In this document: piece by piece, positions 36,817 through 42,873 of the stretch
How the letters are laid out: each line of letters begins with the position of its first letter
Numbering within the stretch: the stretch's first letter is position 1
Source of the DNA: CAYGDP01 sp964348665
GTDB lineage: Bacteria > Verrucomicrobiota > Verrucomicrobiia > Palsa-1439 > CAYGDP01
Direction: 5' to 3'
Assembly (NCBI GenBank): GCA_964348665.1
Contig: CAYGDP010000030.1
Span: 1 to 43,182 of the forward strand
DNA length: 43,182 nt
The notes under the pieces: generated by a model
What the model was told of the DNA's origin: nothing
Seen by the model: the letters and a program-made list of their open reading frames with translations, nothing else
Databases searched by the model: none
Program-made: the position numbers and the translations under genes

Positions 36817-37869
36817 TCAATCCCATTCCAAGGCCGCGCCGCACGCGCCGCACTGGCGTGTGCCGGCGGGGATATGCGCGTTGCAGTTGGGGCAATTGAC
36901 CATCACTGCTGGAGCGACGGCGACGGTGGCATTGGCGGCGCGAACGCGCGGGCCGCTTGCCGAAGGTGCAACCGCTGCCACCGCAGGGGAACTCCGAGGG
37001 GTTGCGCTTGGCACGGACGCAGTCTGCGGCACCGGCATCGCTGTCGGCGCGCCCACTGGTTCTGCCATTGGCAAAGGAGCGCTGGCCTCGGTTCCTCCGG
37101 CTGGTCCGGCTACCAGTTGGTCGTAGGGAATATCTTCCACGACTTCGTTGATTTTGTTTTCGACGGCCAAAGTGACAGCGGAAATGCGGTTGCGGATGGC
37201 AAAGTATCCAATGAACGCCGGCACGGCGACGAAGAGACCCGTGGCGGTCGCGATAAGAACCTCACCGATAGCCGCGGAAAGTTTTGACGGGTCGGAGGTG
37301 CCGCTGACACCGATGGTATCGAAGGCTTTGATCATGCCGGTGACGGTACCGAGAAGTCCGATCATCGGCGTGATGACGGCGATGGTGGCCAGCCAGCTAT
37401 TCATGGTGCGGAGTTTGGTGATTTCCATTGAGGCGTGCTCTTCGAGTCCAATCTCGACAGCCTGTCGTCCGCGACTCAAACGTTTGAGTCCGCCAGAGAG
37501 GATTTTGCTGAACATCTTGGGATTGGCGTCGCACGTACGGACTGCACCGTCGTAATCGCCTTGGGCAATCATTTGTTTGACGGAAGCGACGAGGGCAGGC
37601 GGCATAACGTATTCAATCCGCATGGTCATAAACATCTGAATACAAATGGCGACCACGGCGATGGAGCAAAGCACCAGCGGCCACATGACCAGTCCGCCTT
37701 CCTTGAATTTGACCCAGAGCGTTTTGGTTTCGTGAGAGCCGGCCGCTGCGGCAGGGGCGCCGGCGGCTGGCGCTTCTTGCGCGACCAAATCAGTGGCGAT
37801 GGCGAGAAGCAGCAGGGTCAGCGCTGACGCCGTGAATAGGTAGAAAAGTCGTTTGGTTCTGTCGTTCAT
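36817..37869 (-). CDS. MotA/TolQ/ExbB-family protein with C-terminal zinc ribbon
   Basis: This encodes 350 residues, longer than E. coli ExbB (about 244). Order: an N-terminal signal or membrane segment (LFYLFTASALTLLLLAIAT) ending near VAQEAPAAG; a span (LVMWPLVLCSIAVVAICIQMF); a cytoplasmic helical region; the paired spans of the MotA/TolQ/ExbB core (WLATIAVITPMIGLLGTVTGMIKAF and IGEVLIATATGLFVAVPAFIGYFAI); an Ala/Pro-rich linker; and finally a zinc ribbon, VNCPNCNAHIP...RQCGACG, with four cysteines. The core forms the proton channel with ExbD. The zinc ribbon is an add-on that may bind a partner. GAGGGA precedes the ATG. Gene order is TPR protein, this gene, ExbD, ExbD. Confidence 0.93.
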   Translation of the reverse strand: MNDRTKRLFYLFTASALTLLLLAIATDLVAQEAPAAGAPAAAAGSHETKTLWVKFKEGGLVMWPLVLCSIAVVAICIQMFMTMRIEYVMPPALVASVKQMIAQGDYDGAVRTCDANPKMFSKILSGGLKRLSRGRQAVEIGLEEHASMEITKLRTMNSWLATIAVITPMIGLLGTVTGMIKAFDTIGVSGTSDPSKLSAAIGEVLIATATGLFVAVPAFIGYFAIRNRISAVTLAVENKINEVVEDIPYDQLVAGPAGGTEASAPLPMAEPVGAPTAMPVPQTASVPSATPRSSPAVAAVAPSASGPRVRAANATVAVAPAVMVNCPNCNAHIPAGTRQCGACGAALEWD

Positions 37870-37902
37870 GAGTCCCTCAATGGTGAATCGGTTTTATCGT
37901 TG

Positions 37903-38655
37903 TTATTTGTTGGCGCGCGCGGCCACTTTGGGTTTGAGCGCGTCAGTTTTTTCCACGGCGACTTTCAGAGTCGCTGGATCGTGAAAATACAATACTTTCG
38001 TGGCGAGATAAGAGTCGAGCGCTTTCGATAGATCACCCTTGGCCTCGTAACAAGCGCCCATCGCGTTCATCGCAGCGCCGAGAGCCTTGCCCTCGTCGTC
38101 GGTCACGGCAAGCTGCTTTCGTTTGTCGCCAATGGCTTTGTCGATTAGCGCGACCGCATCATCGAATCGTTTCGCGGTTATCAACCCCTGCGCCATGCTG
38201 GCCACGGCATTCAACACGCGCGGACTGCGCGGATACCAAGCTTTGAATTTCTTGAGCAACTCTTCGGCCTCTTTGATCTTGCCGGTGTTGCCGTTTGCCT
38301 CAATGAGACCAAGCGTGGCATCTTCCATCCACGGCGTCGGCAGGCGCGGATAGGTCTCGATAACTTTCTTGAGCGCGGCTTCGGCCGCCGGCCACTTGGT
38401 CGGATCCGCTTTTGCGGCTTGATAAGCAGCGATGGCGGTGGCGGATTCTGCCGGCGGAGGCATCGCGATCCCCTGGATTTGCCCCCAAGGATATTGGACA
38501 ACGGCTTCACCTTTCTTGACCTTGATGCCAGTGTCGTCGGAACTGATGATCTTGACGTTCAGGACGTTGCCTCCGATTTGGAGTTGGTCTTGTGCCGACG
38601 CCCGCACAAGGCAAATACTTGCGATTGCAAAACAGGAAGCAACGGCTAGTTTCAC
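37903..38655 (-). CDS. Exported TPR-like protein heading the Exb operon
   Basis: This encodes 250 residues from the GTG at 38655, where a standard signal peptide starts (KLAVASCFAIASICLVRASAQ). The upstream TTG at 38685 would lie within the promoter. A short beta segment (GNVLNVKIISSDDTGIKVKKGE) precedes tetratricopeptide-like helices: WPAAEAALKKVIETYPRLP, KIKEAEELLKKFKAWYPRSP, AKRFDDAVALIDKAIGDK and GDLSKALDSYLATKVLYF. Periplasmic TPR proteins of this kind accompany ExbB/ExbD modules in PVC genomes and probably scaffold the energy-transducing complex. It is divergent from the ilv operon, and the two predicted -35 boxes are 27 bp apart. Confidence 0.85.
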   Translation of the reverse strand: MKLAVASCFAIASICLVRASAQDQLQIGGNVLNVKIISSDDTGIKVKKGEAVVQYPWGQIQGIAMPPPAESATAIAAYQAAKADPTKWPAAEAALKKVIETYPRLPTPWMEDATLGLIEANGNTGKIKEAEELLKKFKAWYPRSPRVLNAVASMAQGLITAKRFDDAVALIDKAIGDKRKQLAVTDDEGKALGAAMNAMGACYEAKGDLSKALDSYLATKVLYFHDPATLKVAVEKTDALKPKVAARANK

Positions 38656-38662
38656 GGCGCGT

Positions 38663-38692
38663 TTTGTAGCATCGCCGCGCGCCAACCGTCAA
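38663..38692 (-). promoter_or_regulatory. Predicted promoter of the TPR/Exb operon
   Basis: On the minus strand, TTGACG at 38692-38687, an 18 bp spacer and TACAAA at 38668-38663. The GTG of the TPR gene is 7 bases after the -10 box, so the transcript would start on or beside the start codon (leaderless). It lies back to back with the ilv promoter. Confidence 0.4.
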
Positions 38693-38719
38693 CCACCAAA
38701 ATTATCGCCGAAAAATAAT

Positions 38720-38748
38720 TTGACGGGCTCGATGAGGCGTGCTACGGT
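38720..38748 (+). promoter_or_regulatory. Predicted promoter of the ilvN-ilvC-leuA operon
   Basis: TTGACG at 38720-38725, a 17 bp spacer and TACGGT at 38743-38748. Expected transcription start is about 38755, three bases before the leader-peptide ATG at 38758. The -10 box is weak, as for other promoters proposed in this window. Confidence 0.45.
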
Positions 38749-38757
38749 ACGCGCACG

Positions 38758-38841
38758 ATGATTCTGGCACTGGTACTGGTTCTGTTGCTGCCGCTTGCCC
38801 TTCCCGGGCGAACGGAGCGCTGGGCTGTGTGCCGAGCCTGA
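38758..38841 (+). CDS. Candidate ilv leader peptide (attenuator)
   Basis: This encodes 27 residues beginning Met-Ile-Leu-Ala-Leu-Val-Leu-Val-Leu-Leu-Leu-Pro-Leu-Ala-Leu. Eight Leu, two Val and one Ile fall in the first 15 codons, with one more Val later. The stop is TGA at 38839-38841. No Shine-Dalgarno is seen, but the predicted transcript starts about 3 bases before the ATG, so it could be read leaderless. It lies between the promoter and an intrinsic terminator upstream of ilvN, the place and composition of leader peptides in classical ilv/leu attenuation. Ribosome stalling at these codons would report shortage of charged Leu/Val/Ile tRNAs. The reading frame is short and could be chance, but composition, position and the pairing segments around it agree. 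Confidence 0.7.
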   Translation: MILALVLVLLLPLALPGRTERWAVCRA

Positions 38842-38889
38842 AATCGTCACCTGACCAACGACCCGTTCGCAACTGCGAACGGGTTTTTT
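38795..38889 (+). promoter_or_regulatory. Attenuator: alternative pairing segments for ilv operon
   Basis: Segment 1 TTGCCC (38795-38800) can pair with GGGCGA (38806-38811), with one G-T pair. Segment 2 GCGAACGG (38808-38815) is complementary to CCGTTCGC (38863-38870). Segment 4 (38875-38883) contains the identical GCGAACGG and pairs with the same target to make the terminator. Segments 2 and 4 therefore compete for segment 3. A ribosome stalled on the Leu/Val codons would mask segment 1, free segment 2 and prevent the terminator. Confidence 0.65.
38862..38889 (+). terminator. Intrinsic terminator of the ilv leader
   Basis: CCCGTTCGC (38862-38870), loop AACT, GCGAACGGG (38875-38883), then TTTTTT (38884-38889). 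This is a 9 bp perfect GC-rich stem followed by six Ts, with ilvN starting 98 bp further on. A terminator between promoter and first gene is the signature of attenuation. Confidence 0.9.
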
Positions 38890-38907
38890 GTTGTCTTGAA
38901 TTGGACA

Positions 38908-38931
38908 TTGTAGCGGCGGTCTATGACCGCC
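38908..38931. repeat. TTGTAG-hairpin repeat in ilv leader
   Basis: TTGTAGC is followed by GGCGGTC-TAT-GACCGCC (38915-38931). It is a single-hairpin member of the family seen as a triple hairpin at 30158-30236. It lies after the terminator and before the ilvN ribosome-binding site, so it would be in the 5' part of the read-through mRNA. Confidence 0.75.
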
Positions 38932-38986
38932 GAACTTCAGAAATCGAATTGAAGTAAAACGACGGAAGGAGTAAAAGGACAAACCT

Positions 38987-39472
38987 ATGCGACATACGAT
39001 TTCGGTGCTGGTGGAAAATAAATTCGGCGTGCTGGTCCGCATCGCGGGCATGTTCAGCAGCCGCGGGTTCAACATTGACACGCTGAACGTCGCGCCCACC
39101 CAGGACGCGTCCGCCTCGCGCATGACCATCGTTGTCAAGGGCGACGACGCCACGCTCGAGCAAATCACCAAACAGCTCAAGAAACTCGTGGACGTGATCG
39201 AGGTGAGCGACTTCCGCGACGGTGAATACGTGGACCGTGAGTTGGTGCTGCTCAAGGTCGGCGCCGACGCCAAGAACCGCGCTGAAATCATGCAGATTTG
39301 CGATATTTTCCGCGCCAAAATCGTGGACGTCCAGCACAAGGCGATTGTGATCGAAATCACCGGCGCCGAAAACAAAATCGAGGCGTTTCTCGAATTAATG
39401 AAACCGTTCGGGATCAAAGACCTGACGCGCACCGGGCGCCTCGCCATGACGCGCAAGACGGAGGAAAAGTGA
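38987..39472 (+). CDS. ilvN: Acetolactate synthase small (regulatory) subunit
   Basis: This encodes 161 residues, the usual length. The N-terminal ACT domain is RHTISVLVENKFGVLVRIAGMF followed by SSRGFNIDTLNVAPTQD, where feedback valine binds in characterised small subunits. The C-terminal ALS_ss domain is DRELVLLKVGAD, AEIMQICDIFRAKIVDVQH, and ELMKPFGIKDLTRTGRLAM. AAAGGA lies 8 bases before the ATG. It activates and makes feedback-sensitive the catalytic subunit IlvB, the first common step to Val, Leu and Ile. The large subunit gene is not in the window, although ilvB usually precedes this gene. It is the first gene of the operon controlled by the attenuator. Confidence 0.96.
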   Translation: MRHTISVLVENKFGVLVRIAGMFSSRGFNIDTLNVAPTQDASASRMTIVVKGDDATLEQITKQLKKLVDVIEVSDFRDGEYVDRELVLLKVGADAKNRAEIMQICDIFRAKIVDVQHKAIVIEITGAENKIEAFLELMKPFGIKDLTRTGRLAMTRKTEEK

Positions 39473-39494
39473 ACAACCGTTAAAACGTTAAATG

Positions 39495-39511
39495 GTTGAA
39501 TCGTTGGATCG
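39495..39511. repeat. 17 bp inverted copy of the leuA 5' repeat
   Basis: GTTGAATCGTTGGATCG here is the exact reverse complement of CGATCCAACGATTCAAC at 41169-41185. It lies in the 90 bp ilvN-ilvC spacer, which also has a small hairpin ATCGG-AAAAG-CCGAT (39508-39522). It belongs to the ATTCAACG-type dispersed repeats. Confidence 0.85.
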
Positions 39512-39562
39512 GAAAAGCCGATTTAACCTTTCAACGGTTAAACGATTCATCGAAAGGAAGCC

Positions 39563-40588
39563 ATGCCAGCCAAAATCTATACCGACAAGGATGCCAACCT
39601 CAAAGATCTCGCCAAGAAAACCGTCGCCATCATCGGCTACGGTAGCCAGGGTCACGCCCACGCGCAAAATCTGAAAGACAGCGGCGTGAAAGTCATCATC
39701 GGCCTTTACAAAGGTTCGCCCTCCGTTGACATCGCTACCAAAGCGGGGTTCGAGGTTTACGAAGCTACGCAAGCCGCCGCGCGCGCGGACATTATCATGT
39801 TGGCTTTGCCCGACATGCGCCAGCCGGAGGTTTACCGCAACGACATCGCCCATATCCTCGGCAAAGGCAAAGCGCTTGTCTTCGCGCACGGCTTCAGCAT
39901 CCATTATGGCCAAATCGTCCCGCCCAAGGATGTAGACGTTTTCATGGTCGCGCCGAAAGGCCCCGGCCACATCGTTCGCCGCATGTATCTCGAAGGCAAA
40001 GGCGTCCCCTCTCTCATCGCGATTCATCAAAACGCCAGCGGCAAAGCCAAAAAACTCGCTCTCGCCTGGGCGCGCGGCATCGGCGCGACCCGCGCAGGTG
40101 TCCTCGAAACCACCTTCAAGGAAGAAACCGAGACCGATCTCTTCGGCGAACAAGCTGTCCTCTGCGGCGGCGCGACCGCCCTCATTCAGGCAGGCTACGA
40201 AACGCTAATCGAAGCGGGGTACCAGCCCGAGATGGCCTACTTCGAGTGCCTCCACGAATTGAAACTCATCGTGGACCTCATCAACGAGGCGGGCATCAGC
40301 GGCATGCGCTTCTCCATCAGCGAGACCGCCAAATACGGTGACATCACCCGCGGCCCGCGCATCGTCACCGACGAGACCAAGAAGACGATGAAAGCCATGC
40401 TCAAGGATATTCAGGACGGCACGTTTGCGCGCGAATGGATTCTCGAAAACCGCGCGGGCAAACCCGTCTATAACGCGCTCATGCGCAAAGGCGCCGAGCA
40501 CGACATCGAGAAGGTCGGCACACAATTGCGCTCGATGATGCCCTGGATGAAAAAACGCGACATCAAAGGCGCCCAAGCGGCGTATTAA
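39563..40588 (+). CDS. ilvC: Ketol-acid reductoisomerase, class I
   Basis: This encodes 341 residues, the class I length. The Rossmann fingerprint is VAIIGYGSQGHAHAQNLKDSG; the loop after strand 2 reads GLYKGSPSVDIA, with Lys and two Ser that would hold the 2'-phosphate of NADPH and no acidic residue there, so NADPH use is likely. The C-terminal knotted domain has LFGEQAVLCGG with metal-binding Asp/Glu around TDLFGEQ and YFECLHELKLIVDLI, and SETAKYGDITRG. It converts acetolactate and acetohydroxybutyrate to dihydroxy acids. GAAAGGAAG precedes the ATG. It lies 90 bp after ilvN and 3 bp before the next ORF. Confidence 0.97.
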   Translation: MPAKIYTDKDANLKDLAKKTVAIIGYGSQGHAHAQNLKDSGVKVIIGLYKGSPSVDIATKAGFEVYEATQAAARADIIMLALPDMRQPEVYRNDIAHILGKGKALVFAHGFSIHYGQIVPPKDVDVFMVAPKGPGHIVRRMYLEGKGVPSLIAIHQNASGKAKKLALAWARGIGATRAGVLETTFKEETETDLFGEQAVLCGGATALIQAGYETLIEAGYQPEMAYFECLHELKLIVDLINEAGISGMRFSISETAKYGDITRGPRIVTDETKKTMKAMLKDIQDGTFAREWILENRAGKPVYNALMRKGAEHDIEKVGTQLRSMMPWMKKRDIKGAQAAY

Positions 40589-40591
40589 AAA

Positions 40592-40984
40592 ATGAAAACC
40601 ATCAAAGCAAAATTAAAAATAAAGCGCGGGGGAGCGACAACCATTGAAATTCCTGCCGACGAAGAAATTGAACGCATCGCGCGGGAATGGCATCGCGAGG
40701 GAAAACCGTGCCTTGAAACAATTTTGGGATGGCAAGTCATCTACCGCCCACGCGACGAGACTAGGACAATGACGTTGACCGAAGTGAATGCTTTTACGGG
40801 GGCGTGCGGGAAAAAATCCTCGCCCAGGGAAATGAAAATACCAGCAGAATTTACATTCGGATACGATGCAGATTGGAAGGTTGTTTTGACTTGGCTGAAC
40901 GGCAATGACGAGCCGCCGAAATGGTCTCGTTACGAAGAAAAACTTATTCGAGTCAATGAAGAGGAACAAAATTTGAATTTTTGA
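40592..40984 (+). CDS. Hypothetical protein between ilvC and leuA
   Basis: This encodes 130 residues from an ATG 3 bp after the ilvC stop. The N-terminus is basic with short strands (KTIKAKLKIKRGGATTIEIP), then a helical stretch DEEIERIAREWHREGKP, and a Trp-containing C-terminal half (YDADWKVVLTWLNGNDEPPKW). It has no signal peptide, membrane span or known motif. Its codon use is A/T richer than that of ilvC and leuA, which hints at a later arrival. Its 3' end overlaps a stray copy of the leuA motif IFDTTLRDG (40977-41003, another frame). I do not recognise the family. Confidence 0.65.
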   Translation: MKTIKAKLKIKRGGATTIEIPADEEIERIAREWHREGKPCLETILGWQVIYRPRDETRTMTLTEVNAFTGACGKKSSPREMKIPAEFTFGYDADWKVVLTWLNGNDEPPKWSRYEEKLIRVNEEEQNLNF

Positions 40985-41003
40985 CACGACGCTGCGCGAC
41001 GGC
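40977..41003 (+). pseudogene. Stranded copy of the leuA IFDTTLRDG coding segment
   Basis: Nine codons (ATT TTT GAC ACG ACG CTG CGC GAC GGC) encode Ile-Phe-Asp-Thr-Thr-Leu-Arg-Asp-Gly, as do the codons at 41223-41249 in leuA. The two copies differ at two bases, both synonymous third positions. A TGA sits directly upstream in that frame, and the hairpin repeat begins right after. It is a fragment, not a gene. Confidence 0.7.
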
Positions 41004-41009
41004 GGGTCG

Positions 41010-41100
41010 TCAGGAACGCCCCGAAGGGGCGGAGGACAATAGCCCAGGGCGTAAGCCCTGGGGTTGTTAACGCAAAATGGCATAGCCCCGTAGGGGCGAC
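41010..41100. repeat. GCCCC-GGGGC / CCCAGGGC hairpin repeat block
   Basis: Three hairpins: CGCCCC-GAA-GGGGCG (41017-41031), CCCAGGGC-GTAA-GCCCTGGG (41043-41062) and GCCCC-GTA-GGGGC (41085-41097). The wording (AATAGCCCAGGGCGTAAGCC, TAGCCCCGTAGGGGCGACAG) is that of a well-known dispersed repeat in several phyla. It fills the spacer between the hypothetical ORF and leuA; no gene lies here. Confidence 0.85.
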
Positions 41101-41156
41101 AGAAATTTAGGATAATAACCGGATAATAAAAAGTGCGACGTTAAAACGGGATAGCA

Positions 41157-42803
41157 ATGACGATTCAACGATCCAACGATTCAACGATTCAACGACGCGC
41201 GCGCGACAGCGAGCGCGTATTGATTTTCGACACCACGCTGCGCGACGGCGAACAATGCCCCGGCGCGTCCATGAACATCCGTCAAAAGATGGAGATCGCC
41301 CGCCAGCTCGCCAAACTTCGCGTGGACATCATCGAGGCGGGCTTCCCCATCATCAGCGACGGCGATTTCGAGAGCGTCCGCCAAATCTCCGCCGAGGTCG
41401 CAGGCACAAGCGCGGGCGGCAAAGGTCCCGTCATCGCGGGCCTCGCCCGTTGCGTGCCGAAGGACATTGACGCCGCCGGCAAAGCCATCGCGCCCGCGAA
41501 GAAGCTCGGCCGCATCCACGTCTTCCTCGCTACTTCGAAGATCCATCTCGAGTTCAAGTTCGGCAAAGCGCAGTCGGAAATCTTGAAGCTCGGCGTCGCG
41601 GGCGTGAAACAGGCCAAGCAATACACCGACAACGTCGAGTTCTCTCCCGAAGACGCCTCGCGCACCGAGCCAAAGTTCTTGGCCGAAATCGTCGAGGCCG
41701 CCATCGAGGCGGGCGCGACCACAGTGAACATCCCCGACACCGTCGGCTACGCCGTGCCCGAACAATACGGCGCGATGATCAAGTATCTCAAAGACAACGT
41801 CCGCAACATCAACAACGCCGTCATCAGCGTCCATTGCCATAACGACCTCGGCCTCGCTGTCGCAAACTCCCTCGCAGGCGTCGTCAACGGCGCGCGCCAG
41901 ATCGAATGCACCATCAACGGCATCGGCGAACGCGCGGGCAATTGCTCGCTCGAAGAAGCCGTCATGGCCATTCGCACGCGCGGCGATTATTTTGGAGATC
42001 TCCACACGGGCATTGTCGCCAAAGAGATCGTCAAGACCTCCAAACTGGTCTCGCGCCACACGAGTTTTATCGTCCAGCGCAACAAAGCCATTGTTGGGGA
42101 GAACGCCTTCGCTCACAGCGCGGGTATTCACCAGGACGGCATCATTAAAAAGCGCGAGACCTACGAAATCATGGACCCGCAGGAAATCGGCTGGGGCGTC
42201 ACCGAACTGCCGCTCACCAAACACAGCGGACGCAACGCCCTCACTCGTCGGCTCATCCACCTCGGTTTTCGCTTGAGCGACGCCGAGATTGATCGCGTCT
42301 TCGTCGAATTCAAAAAAATCGGTGACGCCAAAAAATTCGTCTATGACGACGACCTCACCGCTCTCGTCGAAAGCGAAGCGACCGAGGTCAAAGAAATTTA
42401 CACGCTCGAACACATTGGCGTCACCAGCGCCACGGGCAGCGTTCCCACCGCCACCGTCCGTTTGCGCAAAGGGAAGGATGTTTTTACCGACGCAGGCATC
42501 GGCGATGGTCCCGTGGACGCCGCGCTCAAAACCATTGACCGCATCACGGGCAAACGAGGCCGTCTGCTCGACTATCAATTACGCGCCACTACCAGCGGCA
42601 AAGACGCCGTCGGCGAGGTAACGATGAAAGTGGGTTTTGGAGCGCACGCCCCTGGCGTGCAAAGCGAACCCATCACAGGCCGCGGCGCCAGCACCGACGT
42701 AATCGAAGCCAGCGCCAAAGCATATTTGAACGCGTTGAACCGCGCACTGGCGAACCCCGACCTAAAAGATCGGGGCGCGCGGGATAGTAAAGCGACGCCG
42801 TAA
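41157..42803 (+). CDS. leuA: 2-isopropylmalate synthase
   Basis: This encodes 548 residues. The catalytic barrel opens RVLIFDTTLRDGEQCPGASM, with the metal-binding Asp and the Arg of DTTLRDGEQ. It continues with VISVHCHNDLGLAVANSLAG (metal His residues), NGIGERAGNCSLEEAVMA, and the LeuA-specific AHSAGIHQDGIIK. The C-terminal LeuA dimer/regulatory domain (about 400-530) holds the leucine feedback site in the family. It condenses 2-oxoisovalerate with acetyl-CoA, the first step of leucine synthesis. The first about 18 residues (TIQRSNDSTIQRRARDSE) are encoded by ATTCAACG-type repeat sequence. No other ATG lies between the repeat and VLIFD, so the repeat seems to provide the start. No good Shine-Dalgarno is seen. 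Citramalate synthase is less likely. Confidence 0.95.
   Translation: MTIQRSNDSTIQRRARDSERVLIFDTTLRDGEQCPGASMNIRQKMEIARQLAKLRVDIIEAGFPIISDGDFESVRQISAEVAGTSAGGKGPVIAGLARCVPKDIDAAGKAIAPAKKLGRIHVFLATSKIHLEFKFGKAQSEILKLGVAGVKQAKQYTDNVEFSPEDASRTEPKFLAEIVEAAIEAGATTVNIPDTVGYAVPEQYGAMIKYLKDNVRNINNAVISVHCHNDLGLAVANSLAGVVNGARQIECTINGIGERAGNCSLEEAVMAIRTRGDYFGDLHTGIVAKEIVKTSKLVSRHTSFIVQRNKAIVGENAFAHSAGIHQDGIIKKRETYEIMDPQEIGWGVTELPLTKHSGRNALTRRLIHLGFRLSDAEIDRVFVEFKKIGDAKKFVYDDDLTALVESEATEVKEIYTLEHIGVTSATGSVPTATVRLRKGKDVFTDAGIGDGPVDAALKTIDRITGKRGRLLDYQLRATTSGKDAVGEVTMKVGFGAHAPGVQSEPITGRGASTDVIEASAKAYLNALNRALANPDLKDRGARDSKATP
41158..41194. repeat. ATTCAACG tandem repeat at leuA 5' end
   Basis: ACGATTCAACG, ATCCAACG, ATTCAACG, ATTCAACG follow one another, a unit of about 8 bp repeated four times with small changes. 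A 17 bp inverted copy lies at 39495-39511. The repeat is translated as the N-terminus of LeuA. Confidence 0.85.
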
Positions 42804-42873
42804 ATGTGGGGTACATTTTGAGTATTCAACATGGTGTAGACGTCTGCCGCAACCAGAAGTTGATTAGAACCGC

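Noticed and set aside
41181..42578. Long open frame (465 codons) antisense to leuA
   Set aside because: It mirrors the codon pattern of a certain gene, has Ala/Asp/Val-rich low-complexity content and matches no family.
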